NCBI RefSeq assembly: GCF_000387765.1
Contig: NZ_ARZA01000066.1
Location: 1 to 64,000 of the forward strand
DNA from: Caldisalinibacter kiritimatiensis
GTDB taxonomy: Bacteria; Bacillota; Clostridia; Tissierellales; Caldisalinibacteraceae
Direction: 5' to 3'
DNA: 64,000 nt
Every line of letters starts with the position of its first letter. Within the stretch, counting starts at the first letter, position 1. Under the pieces are notes generated by a model. It made no database searches and was not told where the DNA came from. It saw nothing but the letters and a program-made list of their open reading frames with translations. A program made the translations under genes and the position numbers. This document shows positions 1 to 9,053 of the stretch, one piece after another.

Positions 1-840
1 AATATTAAAAATGAGGAAAGTTTATATTCTAAGTTAAGAGCTCCATTTATTTTATATAAAGAAAAAATTAATTATGAAAGAATAGGTAAAAGTACATATA
101 ACAAAAAAGTTTATAAAATCAAAAATGCATTACAAAAACAACTGGACGATAGCTACGAAGTTTATGTTGGATTTCTTAAGGATAAATATTATATTGAGGA
201 GTCAATATTTAAAATTGTTAACGATGGGTACAATAAAATTATAATAGTTCCTATTGTTTTATCGGAGAATCTTGATTTTTATAATTTGCAAAAGAGAGTT
301 GAAGGTTTGAAGCTTTTTAATCTTAATATTCAAATAAAATATTCAGAACCACTATGGAATAGTGAAAAGATAGTGGAAAGCTATAAAACTAAGATAAGAA
401 AACAGATAGATTTAGACAATTTAGTTGATACAGGGGTAATTTTGATTGGAGAAGGTTTAGAAAGTAGTGAAGACTTACGAATTGTAAATGCAATAAAACA
501 AGACCTTATGTTTAGAAAAAAAATTAAGAACTACCTTACAAAAGAAGTTGGTTTAGATGACAGTAAAGTGCGGCTGTGTTGGTATGATAATATGGAGCCA
601 GATTATTTAGAAGAAATTAAGAGTTTACTAGAGTATGGAGTGGGAAATATTATATGTGTGTATACTAATCCAGGTGCAACAGATATTAGCAATAATGTTA
701 TTGCTGTGAATATAAAGAATAGAATTGAGTTACCAGAAAAAGTGAAAATTAAAGTTATAGATGGATTTGTTTATGATACTAATTTAATTTACGAGTTAAA
801 GAAAAAGATAGAATTTATTAACTTACAAAAGTGGGACTAG
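1..840 (+). CDS. ferrochelatase-like protein, 5' end outside window
   Basis: The frame is open from base 1 and stops at 840, so the N-terminus lies upstream; a TTG at 286 is internal and is not a start. The first residues contain a segment reading YVGFLKDKYYIEESIFK followed by a hydrophobic strand (KIIIVPIVLSEN). This resembles the part of ferrochelatase/CbiX-type chelatases where a YxG...IEDA helix precedes a strand. The second half (GVGNIICVYTNPGATDIS) fits the matching C-terminal domain. The usual catalytic SAHSLP histidine motif is not visible; the equivalent place reads ILIGEGLESSED. The fold assignment is inference, and chelatase activity is doubtful. Confidence 0.5.
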   Translation, partial: NIKNEESLYSKLRAPFILYKEKINYERIGKSTYNKKVYKIKNALQKQLDDSYEVYVGFLKDKYYIEESIFKIVNDGYNKIIIVPIVLSENLDFYNLQKRVEGLKLFNLNIQIKYSEPLWNSEKIVESYKTKIRKQIDLDNLVDTGVILIGEGLESSEDLRIVNAIKQDLMFRKKIKNYLTKEVGLDDSKVRLCWYDNMEPDYLEEIKSLLEYGVGNIICVYTNPGATDISNNVIAVNIKNRIELPEKVKIKVIDGFVYDTNLIYELKKKIEFINLQKWD

Positions 841-905
841 CGTTTTTGTATAAAAAAATTAAATGTTAGGATAATAAAACTAAAAACACACAGGAGGTTA
901 TTATA

Positions 906-2174
906 GTGAGCATATCTAGTATGTTAGAAAAGCTTGAGGAGGGTTTATACTTAAATGTTATACATACTAATAAATTTAAAACTAATTTAGTAAATGTATA
1001 TATTTTAAGACCCCTTAATAGAGAAGAAGTTACAAAAAATGCTTTAATTCCGCTAATCTTGAGAAGAGGTACTAAAGAGTATAAAACATCATTAGACATT
1101 CAAAAGAGATTAGAAGAATTATATGGTTCAAATTTAAGTATAAACGTAAATAAAAAAGGCGAAAGGCAAATTATTAGATTTACTATTGAAGGGCCAGATA
1201 GTGACATTGTAGCTTCAGATAATCTACTAAAAGACCAATTAAAGATGTTATATAACATTATTACTAATCCTTTATTAGAAAAAGAGCTATTTTCAGTGAA
1301 GTATGTTGAACAAGAAAAGAAAAATTTAAAGAAAAAAATTGAGGGTAGGGTTAATAATAAAAAACAATATGCGTTAGATAGATGTATTGAAGAAATGTGT
1401 AAAAATGAAAATTATAGATTATATAAATATGGATATACTGAAGACATTGAAAAAATTACTAATAGTGATTTATATAAACATTATAAAGAAATTTTAAAGA
1501 CTAGTCCAATTTTTATAAGTGTTGTAGGAAATGTAATGAAAGAAGATATCGTTGAGCAAATAAAAAATATTTTTAAATTTAGAAGAGATAATATAATAGA
1601 AATACCTAGAGAAGATGTAATAAAAGCAGTAGTTGAAGTTAATAAAGTATTTGATGAGATGGATGTAAATCAAGGAAAGTTAACTTTGGGATACAGGACA
1701 AATGTACCATACGAAGATGAGCTTTATGAATCTCTTTTATTAGCTAGTAATATACTTGGCGGTGGTCCTAATTCAAAATTATTTGAAAATGTAAGAGAAA
1801 AAGAAAGTTTAGCATATTATGTTTATTCTAAATCATATAAATTTAAGTCTATAATGCTTATAGCCTCGGGAATTGAGTTTCAAAATTATGATAAAGCTTT
1901 AGACATAATTAGAAAGCAAGTCGAAGATATGAAAAAAGGTAAATTTGAGCAAGGACATATAGAAAACTCTAAAAGTTCTTTAATTACTGCAATAAAATCT
2001 ATGACTGATAACAATTTCTCTTTAGCAGAATTCTATTTAAGTCAGTTTATAACTAATGACAATAGAAGTATTAACCAAATAATAAATAATTTAAAGGTAA
2101 TAAGTAAAGATAATGTTGTTGAAGCGGCTAAGAAACTGAGCTTAGATACTATTTATTTTCTAAAGAAAAAGTAA
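906..2174 (+). CDS. ymfF: M16 family peptidase homologue, non-catalytic partner (YmfF type)
   Basis: A 422-residue protein starting at GTG 906 behind AGGAGG (892-897). It has the two-lobed architecture of M16 metallopeptidases: an N-terminal lobe (LIPLILRRGTKEYKTS) and a C-terminal lobe with LGGGPNSKLFENVREKESL, the conserved R/Y-containing region. The zinc motif HxxEH is absent from the N-terminal lobe, which instead reads IQKRLEELYGSNLS. It is therefore probably the regulatory subunit of a heterodimer with the next gene, 21 bases downstream. In Bacillus the YmfF/YmfH pair is linked to post-translational modification of elongation factor P; that role here is inferred from family and pairing. 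Confidence 0.9.
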   Translation: MSISSMLEKLEEGLYLNVIHTNKFKTNLVNVYILRPLNREEVTKNALIPLILRRGTKEYKTSLDIQKRLEELYGSNLSINVNKKGERQIIRFTIEGPDSDIVASDNLLKDQLKMLYNIITNPLLEKELFSVKYVEQEKKNLKKKIEGRVNNKKQYALDRCIEEMCKNENYRLYKYGYTEDIEKITNSDLYKHYKEILKTSPIFISVVGNVMKEDIVEQIKNIFKFRRDNIIEIPREDVIKAVVEVNKVFDEMDVNQGKLTLGYRTNVPYEDELYESLLLASNILGGGPNSKLFENVREKESLAYYVYSKSYKFKSIMLIASGIEFQNYDKALDIIRKQVEDMKKGKFEQGHIENSKSSLITAIKSMTDNNFSLAEFYLSQFITNDNRSINQIINNLKVISKDNVVEAAKKLSLDTIYFLKKK

Positions 2175-2195
2175 AGGATACAAGGAGGAGTTTAA

Positions 2196-3485
2196 TTGAA
2201 ATATGATATCATAAGAAACGAAAAACTTAATGAAGAAGTATATTTTAAAGAGTTAAATAACGGATTAAAGGTTTTTTTTATTCCTAAAAAAGAATATGTA
2301 AAAAAGTATGCTATTTTTACAACTAAATATGGCTCAAATGATAATAAATTTATCCCTATTGGAGAAAATCAAGTGATTGAAGTACCTGAGGGTATTGCAC
2401 ATTTTCTAGAGCATAAATTATTTGAAGAACCAGAAGGCAATATATTTAGTGAGTTTTCAAAATTAGGTTCATATGTAAATGCTTTTACTAATTTTAATCA
2501 AACTTCTTATCTTTTTCATTGTACTGACAAATTTTATAAAAACTTAGAGTTACTTGTAAAGTTTGTTCAAACGCCATATTTTACCAATGAAAATGTTGAA
2601 AAAGAAAAGGGGATAATTGAGCAGGAAATCAGAATGTATGATGACTCACCTCAATGGAAAGTTTTTTCAAATTGTTTGAGAGGGATGTATAACACTCATC
2701 CAGTTAGAATAGATATAGCTGGAACTGTAGATTCTATCAACAGAATAGATAAAGATACTTTGTATAAATGTTACAATACTTTTTATCATCCTAGTAATAT
2801 GATTTTAGTTATGGTAGGTAATATTGATTATGAAAAGTCATTAGGAATCATTAGTGATGCTTTAAGAAGGGATTTAAAAGAATTTAGTGGAGAAATTAAG
2901 AGGGTTTATACAAAAGAAGAAGTAAGTATTAATCAAAGGATAGTAGAAGAAAAATTAACTGTATCAACACCACTTTTTAATCTAGGGTTTAAAGATATTG
3001 ATGTTGGTTATTATGGAGATAAGCTATTAAAGAAAGAAATTGTAACAAATATTTTACTAGAAATGTTATTTGGTAATAGCTCAGAGTTTTATCAAAGTTT
3101 ATATGAAGAGGGATTAATTAATAGTTCCTTTGGCACTCAATATGTTGGATATAAAGACTATGGACATTCAATATTAGGAGGTGAATCTGAAGAACCCAAT
3201 AAAGTAATGGAAAGGGTATTGGAATATATTAAGAGATTAGATAAACAAGGATTAAATAACAATGATTTTAATAGAATAAAGAAAAAAATGATTGGTTACC
3301 ATATGATAGATTTAAACTCTATAGAATATATAGCTAATAAATTTACCTCATACTATTTAGTTAATACATTTTTAACCAAATACATGGACATTCTAGAAGG
3401 CATAAAGTATGATGATATTATCGAAAGATTTAATGACCATTTTACAGAAAGTAATTATACACTTTCAATAGTTAAATCTAAGTAA
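2196..3485 (+). CDS. ymfH: M16 family zinc metallopeptidase (YmfH type)
   Basis: A 429-residue protein from TTG 2196 with GGAGG at 2184-2188. It carries the inverted zinc motif HFLEH at residues 69-73 (two His ligands and the catalytic Glu) and a downstream acidic helix EKEKGIIEQEIRMYDD supplying the third ligand. It is the catalytic member of the pair with the upstream ymfF-like gene, with which it is co-transcribed. The C-terminal lobe keeps the substrate-binding fold. No signal peptide is seen, so it is cytoplasmic. Function in EF-P modification or peptide turnover is family knowledge, not shown here. Confidence 0.92.
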   Translation: MKYDIIRNEKLNEEVYFKELNNGLKVFFIPKKEYVKKYAIFTTKYGSNDNKFIPIGENQVIEVPEGIAHFLEHKLFEEPEGNIFSEFSKLGSYVNAFTNFNQTSYLFHCTDKFYKNLELLVKFVQTPYFTNENVEKEKGIIEQEIRMYDDSPQWKVFSNCLRGMYNTHPVRIDIAGTVDSINRIDKDTLYKCYNTFYHPSNMILVMVGNIDYEKSLGIISDALRRDLKEFSGEIKRVYTKEEVSINQRIVEEKLTVSTPLFNLGFKDIDVGYYGDKLLKKEIVTNILLEMLFGNSSEFYQSLYEEGLINSSFGTQYVGYKDYGHSILGGESEEPNKVMERVLEYIKRLDKQGLNNNDFNRIKKKMIGYHMIDLNSIEYIANKFTSYYLVNTFLTKYMDILEGIKYDDIIERFNDHFTESNYTLSIVKSK

Positions 3486-3490
3486 ATTTA

Positions 3491-3519
3491 TTGACTTAAT
3501 TATGTAGAAAAAATATAAT
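3491..3519 (+). promoter_or_regulatory. SigA-type promoter for lgt
   Basis: TTGACT (3491-3496), a 17-base spacer and TATAAT (3514-3519). It lies directly after the ymfH stop codon and 60 bases before the lgt start, separated from it by a small hairpin. Confidence 0.7.
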
Positions 3520-3534
3520 GTTTTTGTATGGTAT

Positions 3535-3563
3535 AGCTACTAGTTTTTAGTAGCTTAATTTTT
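3535..3563 (+). terminator. hairpin with T-run between ymfH and lgt
   Basis: The stem AGCTACTA (3535-3542) pairs with TAGTAGCT (3548-3555) and is followed by TAATTTTTT. It lies about 10 bases after the predicted start of the lgt promoter and just before the lgt ribosome binding site, so it may stop read-through from ymfH or act as a 5' leader hairpin. Confidence 0.6.
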
Positions 3564-3579
3564 TAAAAGGAGGATTACT

Positions 3580-4311
3580 ATGAATCCAGTTGCTTTCGAA
3601 ATATTTGGAATATCTATAAGATGGTATGGAATTCTTATATCTACTGGACTATTATTAGGAACAATACTAGCCTTAAGGGAATCACGTAGAATAGGATTTA
3701 ATGAAGATGATTTAATAGATATGTTGCTATTTGCTGTTCCGGCAGCTATAATAGGGGCTAGAGCCTACTATGTTATATTTAACTGGGAATATTATAAAGG
3801 TGATATAGGTAAAATTATAAACATTAGAGGTGGAGGACTTGCTATACATGGGGGGATAATTGCTGCTGTAATAGTTGCAGTTGTATTTTGTCGTGTTAAG
3901 AATTTAAGTTTTTGGCAAGTGGCAGATATAGCAGCACCAAGTATAATTTTAGGGCAAGCCATTGGAAGGTGGGGAAATTTTATTAATCAAGAAGCTTATG
4001 GAACTCCTACTGATTTACCATGGGCAATTATAGTTAATGGACAGAAAGTACATCCAACATTTTTATACGAATCTCTTTGGAATTTGGGTGTATTTATATT
4101 TCTTGTTTGGTACAGGAAGAATAGGGCTAAGGTTAAAGGAGAAGTATTCTTATTGTATTTAGCATTATATTCATTTGCTAGATTCTTCATTGAAGGTTTA
4201 AGGATAGATAGTTTAATGCTAGGCCCAATAAGGGTAGCACAATTAGTTAGTATAATTTTAATAATTATCTCTATGTCTATTTTTTTCATACGTCGAAAGA
4301 AGCATATTTAA
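3580..4311 (+). CDS. lgt: prolipoprotein diacylglyceryl transferase
   Basis: A 243-residue integral membrane enzyme that moves diacylglycerol from phosphatidylglycerol to the lipobox cysteine of prolipoproteins. The start at ATG 3580 follows AAAGGAGG. About seven membrane segments are visible. The Lgt signature is present as IGRWGNFINQEAYG, with the conserved Arg and Asn, along with RWYGILIS near the N-terminus and GGLAIHGGII. Length is slightly below the E. coli enzyme and typical of Firmicutes. lspA, which acts next on the same substrates, lies 41 kb downstream. Confidence 0.96.
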   Translation: MNPVAFEIFGISIRWYGILISTGLLLGTILALRESRRIGFNEDDLIDMLLFAVPAAIIGARAYYVIFNWEYYKGDIGKIINIRGGGLAIHGGIIAAVIVAVVFCRVKNLSFWQVADIAAPSIILGQAIGRWGNFINQEAYGTPTDLPWAIIVNGQKVHPTFLYESLWNLGVFIFLVWYRKNRAKVKGEVFLLYLALYSFARFFIEGLRIDSLMLGPIRVAQLVSIILIIISMSIFFIRRKKHI

Positions 4312-4389
4312 GAGATTTATAGCATATTAATACAAAATACATAGTAAATAAAAGAATTTTGGAGAAAAAACTTTGATAATATATTATAA

Positions 4390-4454
4390 TTGACACTAGG
4401 TCTAAAAAATGGATAATATTAGCGTTGACATTATGGTAAAACATGTAATAAAAT
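4390..4454 (+). promoter_or_regulatory. two tandem SigA-like promoters before the spo0E-like gene
   Basis: First: TTGACA (4390-4395), N18, TAATAT (4414-4419). Second: TTGACA (4425-4430), N18, TAAAAT (4449-4454). Both have perfect -35 boxes and point at the small gene starting at 4489. Confidence 0.6.
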
Positions 4455-4488
4455 GTAATCACTCTCAAAAAAATGGAGTTGATGCAAT

Positions 4489-4671
4489 ATGGCTGTAAAG
4501 GAAAAAACAGTAGTTTTAGATGAAAAAATTGTCTTATTAAAGGACAAGCTCAATAAAAGTATAGAGAATCAAAGTAATTATGATAAAATTTATAAGCTGA
4601 GTACAGAATTAGATGAATTAATAGTATCATATTATCGACAAAAGTATCCGGTGAATGAAAAAACATCATAA
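4489..4671 (+). CDS. Spo0E-like aspartyl-phosphate phosphatase
   Basis: A 60-residue protein starting at ATG 4489. It has the Spo0E signature S-x-x-L-D-x-L-I (STELDELI, residues 38-45) followed by a Tyr-rich helix end, in a predicted two-helix hairpin; this is the whole length expected for the family. Such proteins dephosphorylate Spo0A~P and delay sporulation. The gene is monocistronic, flanked by two strong TTGACA promoters and a terminator, so it can be regulated apart from lgt and mraZ. The precise target (Spo0A itself or a related regulator) cannot be read from sequence. Confidence 0.88.
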   Translation: MAVKEKTVVLDEKIVLLKDKLNKSIENQSNYDKIYKLSTELDELIVSYYRQKYPVNEKTS

Positions 4672-4694
4672 AAGTGTAATAAAAGTATAGAAAA

Positions 4695-4734
4695 AATAGA
4701 GCAACCAGATTTGGTTGCTCTATTATATTTTTTG
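4695..4734 (+). terminator. intrinsic terminator after the spo0E-like gene
   Basis: A perfect 11-bp stem (TAGAGCAACCA, 4697-4707, with 4712-4722) and a GATT loop, followed by TTATATTTTTTG. Confidence 0.9.
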
Positions 4735-4857
4735 TTAAAAACATAAACATAACTACAATATTAAACATATTTCATAGGTCTTACGAACTAACTAAAAAAA
4801 TATTTTATTTTTTTATCATATATAGAAGGAATTAAATAATTAGTATAGAAGTAAATA

Positions 4858-4910
4858 GTGTGGTTAAAAGTGGAGGGAAGTGGGGGATATACCCCTGAAA
4901 GTGGAGTGGA
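4858..4910 (+). promoter_or_regulatory. phased GTGG repeats, probable MraZ operator
   Basis: GTGG occurs at 4860, 4870, 4880, 4901 and 4906; the first three are exactly 10 bases apart and 4901 is two turns on. Several are preceded by AAA or GAA (AAAGTGG 4867-4873, GAAAGTGG 4897-4904). MraZ is known to bind direct repeats of TGGG/AAAGTGG type with about 10-bp spacing upstream of its own gene. The array ends directly before the mraZ start, so it would also cover the ribosome binding site region. Confidence 0.75.
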
Positions 4911-4914
4911 GTAT

Positions 4915-5346
4915 ATGTTTATTGGAGAATACCAGCATTCAATAGATAAAAAGGGAAGAGTAATTATTCCATCAAAATTCAGAGAAGATTTAGGAGAAAC
5001 TTTTATTATAACAAAAGGTCTGGATAATTGTCTTTTTGTTTATCCCTTAGAGGAATGGAAGATACTCGAAGAAAAGTTAAAATCTCTTCCTTTAACAAGA
5101 AGAGATGCAAGGGCTTTTGTTAGATTTTTCTTTGCTGGTGCTACAGAAGGTTCTTTAGATAAGCAGGGGAGAGTTTTAATACCTGGCAATTTAAGAGAGC
5201 ATAGCAGATTGAAAAGTGAAGCAGTGATTATAGGAGTTTCTAATAGAGTTGAGATATGGAGTAAAGACGAATGGAATAAATATAATAAAAATGATGACTT
5301 AAGTTATGAAAGTATAGCTGAGAAAATGGCTGAGTTAGGGATATAA
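4915..5346 (+). CDS. mraZ: MraZ, transcriptional regulator of the dcw cluster
   Basis: A 143-residue protein with two AbrB-like halves, each bearing a DxxGR motif ([11 protein letters not shown] near residue 10 and [11 protein letters not shown] near residue 80). The start is ATG 4915, giving the usual MFIGEYQH N-terminus; the frame also extends upstream to GTG 4858, but that stretch is the GTGG operator array and looks non-coding. MraZ forms a ring that binds phased repeats before its own gene and autoregulates the division/wall cluster. It is first in the cluster, as usual. Confidence 0.96.
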   Translation: MFIGEYQHSIDKKGRVIIPSKFREDLGETFIITKGLDNCLFVYPLEEWKILEEKLKSLPLTRRDARAFVRFFFAGATEGSLDKQGRVLIPGNLREHSRLKSEAVIIGVSNRVEIWSKDEWNKYNKNDDLSYESIAEKMAELGI

Positions 5347-5436
5347 AATTAATAATAATATATATAGATTTTAAGTAAATAGCAAACATTATAGTATATA
5401 CATAGCAAAAGATATATAAAGGTTGAGGTGAGAAAT

Positions 5437-6369
5437 ATGAAGTTTGAGCATGTTTCAGTATTGTTAAATGAAGCTATAAAAGGACTTAATATAAAAGAAG
5501 ATGGTACATATGTGGACGGAACTCTTGGAGGTGCTGGACACTCTAAGGAAATTGTAAAAAGATTAACCACAGGAAGGTTAATTGGGGTCGACCAGGATAT
5601 TAATGCTATAAAAAAAGCAAAGGAAGAATTAAAAGATTATAAAGAAAAAGTAACCATAGTGCATAATAATTTTAGAAATATAAAAGATGTATTAAATGAA
5701 GTTGGAATAGATAAAGTGGATGGAGTGCTTTTGGACTTAGGTGTATCATCACATCAGTTAGATGTTGCTGAGAGAGGTTTTTCATATAAACACGATGCAC
5801 CACTGGATATGCGAATGGATACAACACAAAGCTTAAAAGCATGGAATATAGTTAACGAGTATGATGAAGAACAGCTATATAGAATAATAAAGGAGTATGG
5901 AGAAGAGAAATGGGCAAGTAGAATAGCTAAATTTATCATTGAAGAAAGAAAAATCAATCAAATAAATACAACAGGTGAGCTAGTAGAAGTGATAAAGAAA
6001 GCAATTCCTAAAGGAGCTAGAAAAGGTGGTTCACACCCTGCAAAACGGACTTTTCAAGCTATTAGGATAGAGGTGAATAAAGAACTAGATATACTAGAAG
6101 ATACCATCAAAGATATATGCGATGTATTAAATCCAAATGGAAGAGTTTGTATAATAACATTTCATTCATTAGAAGATAGAATTGTCAAGAGGACATTTAA
6201 AGAACTAAATAAGGATTGTATATGTCCACCAGATTTACCAGTTTGTCAATGTAACAAAAAAAGAGAACTTAAAATTATTACTAGAAAGCCGATTATTCCA
6301 AGTGAAGAAGAGATTGAAAAAAATCCGAGGTCGAGAAGTGCAAAATTAAGAGTTGGAGAGAAAGTTTAA
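5437..6369 (+). CDS. rsmH: 16S rRNA (cytosine1402-N4)-methyltransferase
   Basis: A 310-residue SAM-dependent methyltransferase that methylates N4 of C1402 in the ribosomal P site. Visible are the SAM-binding segment [15 protein letters not shown] (residues about 26-40), GVDQD, the [12 protein letters not shown] motif and [16 protein letters not shown]; the C-terminal part has SAKLRV. The start was chosen at ATG 5437 because GAGGTGA (5425-5431) is well spaced for it; an in-frame GTG at 5428 overlaps that site. Second gene of the dcw cluster. Confidence 0.97.
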   Translation: MKFEHVSVLLNEAIKGLNIKEDGTYVDGTLGGAGHSKEIVKRLTTGRLIGVDQDINAIKKAKEELKDYKEKVTIVHNNFRNIKDVLNEVGIDKVDGVLLDLGVSSHQLDVAERGFSYKHDAPLDMRMDTTQSLKAWNIVNEYDEEQLYRIIKEYGEEKWASRIAKFIIEERKINQINTTGELVEVIKKAIPKGARKGGSHPAKRTFQAIRIEVNKELDILEDTIKDICDVLNPNGRVCIITFHSLEDRIVKRTFKELNKDCICPPDLPVCQCNKKRELKIITRKPIIPSEEEIEKNPRSRSAKLRVGEKV

Positions 6370-6399
6370 AGTTCTAAAATATAAAAGGGGTGAATAAAT

Positions 6400-6855
6400 T
6401 TGTTAGTAGCGAAAAAAGAAGTTAAGGAAGTAACATATTTAAAACATAGAAGAGAAAATACGAAGATAAGGAAGAAAAAAAGTGTGAGATTAAAATTAAT
6501 CGCTACTGCATTATTAGTAATGTGTTTAGCTCTTACTGTACTTTATAGATATGCTAAAATTACACATGCTGAAATAGAAATTAGACAGTTAGATAAACAA
6601 ATTACTGACTTAAAAAAAGAAAAACAAGCTTTAGCGTTAGAACTTGAAAAGATAAAAGAGTCAGAGTGGATAGAAAAACAAGCCAAAGAAAGATTAGGGA
6701 TGGTATATCCGAGTAGAGAACAAACTGTGTTTGTAAGTGTAAAAAATAGTAGTGAAAATAAAGTAGTAGCAAGCAATGAAAAAGATAGCAAACACTTATT
6801 TTTCTTAAATGCATTTGGTAATATATTTGATAAAATGATTAGATTTATTGAATAA
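6400..6855 (+). CDS. ftsL: FtsL-type cell division protein
   Basis: A 151-residue bitopic membrane protein starting at TTG 6400 behind AAGGGGTGA. It has a basic cytoplasmic tail (residues 1-30), one membrane helix (about 31-49) and an external coiled coil (about 55-90) ending in ERLGMVYP, a region shared by FtsL/DivIC proteins. It scaffolds the septal synthase complex. Position between rsmH and the transpeptidase gene supports FtsL. Sequence alone would also fit DivIC, which is named by context. Confidence 0.88.
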   Translation: MLVAKKEVKEVTYLKHRRENTKIRKKKSVRLKLIATALLVMCLALTVLYRYAKITHAEIEIRQLDKQITDLKKEKQALALELEKIKESEWIEKQAKERLGMVYPSREQTVFVSVKNSSENKVVASNEKDSKHLFFLNAFGNIFDKMIRFIE

Positions 6856-6873
6856 TAATTAGGGGGATTAGAA

Positions 6874-9048
6874 ATGGCATCACCTACTATCAAGACTAAA
6901 AAAAGATTGATAGTGATGTTGTTTGCGGTTTCTTTTGCAATATTTGCGTTGATAGCTCGACTGGGTTATATTCAGATAGTTCAAGGTGAAGAATTAAAGA
7001 AAGAAGCATTAGAACAGTGGGCGAGAGATATTACTATTAACGCAAAAAGAGGAATCATTTATGACAGAAAAGGTAAAAAACTCGCAGTTAGTGTTAACAC
7101 TGATACTGTAGTTTGTACACCAGCAGATGTGAAAGAGCCGAAAAGAACAGCAAATATACTGTCAGAAATATTAGATATGGATAAAGATGAAGTTTATAAA
7201 AAGATAACTAAGAGAGTTAACTACATCATTTTGAAAAGATGGATAGATAAAGATAAATCGGAAAAATTAAGAGAAGCGGACTTAAACGGTATAAAAATAA
7301 TAGATGATACAAAAAGATATTATCCTTTTGGAAACTTTGCATCATATATTTTAGGATTTACCGATGTAGACCAGGTAGGATTATATGGAGTAGAAAGAAC
7401 CTATAATAAATATTTGACAGGTGTTCCTGGAAGATTAGTTATGACTACAGATGCTGTAGGAAGACAGCTACCTTACGGATATGAAAAATTTTATGAACCT
7501 GAAGATGGAGTTAGTTTAGTATTAACTTTAGATGAAACTATTCAACATTTTGCAGAAAAGGCAGCTTTAGAAGCTCTAGTAAAAAACAAAGCTAAAAAAG
7601 TGTCGATTATAATAATGGAGCCAAATACTGGGGAAATATTAGCTATGGCTCAAAAACCTGATTTTGACCCTAACGAGCCTAGAGTGCCGTTAGACGGAGA
7701 AAAAAAAGAAGAATGGAATAACTTACCTATAACTGAAAAGCAGAAGAAATGGTATGATATGTGGAGAAATTTTGCGGTTAATGATAGTTATGAGCCAGGG
7801 TCAACGTTTAAAATTATCACTGCTGCAGCAGGACTTGAAGAAAATATTGTAACACCAGAAAGTGAATTCTATTGTAACGGTTATATTACAGATATACCAG
7901 GGGCTAAGTTAAAGTGCTGGAGATACTATAATCCTCATGGCCACGAAACATTTGTGGAAGGTGTTCAGAACTCTTGTAACGTGGTCTTCGTTACGGTAGG
8001 CAGAAGATTAGGCGCTGAAACAATGTACAGATATATAAAGGCTTTTGGCTTTGGAGAGAAGACAGGAATAGATTTAACGGGTGAACAATCAGGTTTAGTT
8101 CGTAGACCTGATAACATGAAGGAAGTAGAGTTAGCAACAATATCATATGGTCAAGGTATTTCCGTTACACCTATACAATTAGTTACTGCGATTTCAGCAG
8201 TGGCTAATGGTGGTAAGCTTATGCAACCTATGATTGTAAAGAAATTAGTAGATGTAGAAGGAAAAGTTGTACATAAATTTGAGCCGGAAGTAAAGAAGAG
8301 AGTTATATCAGAAGAAACTTCAGAAACACTACTAAAAATACTTGAAACTGTTGTTTCGGAAGGAACAGGTAAAAATGCTTATGTACCTGGATATCGAGTT
8401 GGGGGAAAAACTGGTACTGCCCAAAAGGTAATTGATGGTAGATATGCAAGTGGGAAATATATTGCTTCATTTGTAGCAATTGCACCAGTAAATGACCCTA
8501 AAATTACAGCTTTGGTTGTAATTGATGAACCTAGTAATGGAGCTTATTATGGTGGTGTAATTGCTGCTCCGGTAGCAGGTCAGGTAATTGAAGAAACTCT
8601 TAAGTATTTAGATGTAGAGCGACAATTTACAGAAAAAGAAATATCAGAGTCAAAAGAAATTATGGTTACAGTACCTGACGTTACAAATAAAACTATAAGT
8701 GAAGCAAGTAGAACGTTAATATCAGCAGGTCTTGACCATAACACTGAAATACCTAATGTAAGTAGAAAAGCTATTGTTATAGACCAGTTTCCATTACCTA
8801 ATACAAAAGTTAAAAAAGGTTCTATGATAACATTATACGTTCAGTCAAAACGGAAAGAAAACAATAAAGTTGTAGTTCCTAGTTTAACAGGTAAATCTAT
8901 GGATGAAGTTACAAAATTATTAAATGAATTGAATTTAGATTATAAATTCAAAGGAAATGGAAAGGTTATTAATCAAAATCCAAAACCGGGAGCAGAAGTT
9001 GATTATAATTCGGTTATAGAAGTAGAATTTGGTAGTCGAAAGCAGTAA
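6874..9048 (+). CDS. spoVD: class B penicillin-binding transpeptidase with two PASTA domains (SpoVD/PBP2B type)
   Basis: A 724-residue membrane-anchored transpeptidase that crosslinks septal or spore peptidoglycan. Order: membrane helix (about 12-29), dimerisation domain, catalytic domain with SxxK at 310-313 (STFK), SxN at 367-369 (SCN) and KTG at 512-514, then two PASTA domains (about 592-655 and 659-720). Bacillus carries PBP2B (two PASTA) and SpoVD (one) side by side; here only one gene is present, so it may serve division, sporulation or both, and the symbol is a positional choice. A hairpin follows the stop codon. Confidence 0.9.
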   Translation: MASPTIKTKKRLIVMLFAVSFAIFALIARLGYIQIVQGEELKKEALEQWARDITINAKRGIIYDRKGKKLAVSVNTDTVVCTPADVKEPKRTANILSEILDMDKDEVYKKITKRVNYIILKRWIDKDKSEKLREADLNGIKIIDDTKRYYPFGNFASYILGFTDVDQVGLYGVERTYNKYLTGVPGRLVMTTDAVGRQLPYGYEKFYEPEDGVSLVLTLDETIQHFAEKAALEALVKNKAKKVSIIIMEPNTGEILAMAQKPDFDPNEPRVPLDGEKKEEWNNLPITEKQKKWYDMWRNFAVNDSYEPGSTFKIITAAAGLEENIVTPESEFYCNGYITDIPGAKLKCWRYYNPHGHETFVEGVQNSCNVVFVTVGRRLGAETMYRYIKAFGFGEKTGIDLTGEQSGLVRRPDNMKEVELATISYGQGISVTPIQLVTAISAVANGGKLMQPMIVKKLVDVEGKVVHKFEPEVKKRVISEETSETLLKILETVVSEGTGKNAYVPGYRVGGKTGTAQKVIDGRYASGKYIASFVAIAPVNDPKITALVVIDEPSNGAYYGGVIAAPVAGQVIEETLKYLDVERQFTEKEISESKEIMVTVPDVTNKTISEASRTLISAGLDHNTEIPNVSRKAIVIDQFPLPNTKVKKGSMITLYVQSKRKENNKVVVPSLTGKSMDEVTKLLNELNLDYKFKGNGKVINQNPKPGAEVDYNSVIEVEFGSRKQ

Positions 9049-9053
9049 AAATG

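Noticed and set aside
4858-4914. N-terminal extension of mraZ from GTG 4858
   Set aside because: The stretch is the phased GTGG operator array, and the family begins at the downstream MFIGEYQH.
8303-8485. Q/L-rich minus-strand frame inside the PBP gene
   Set aside because: Antisense to the KTG region; skewed composition and no ribosome site context.
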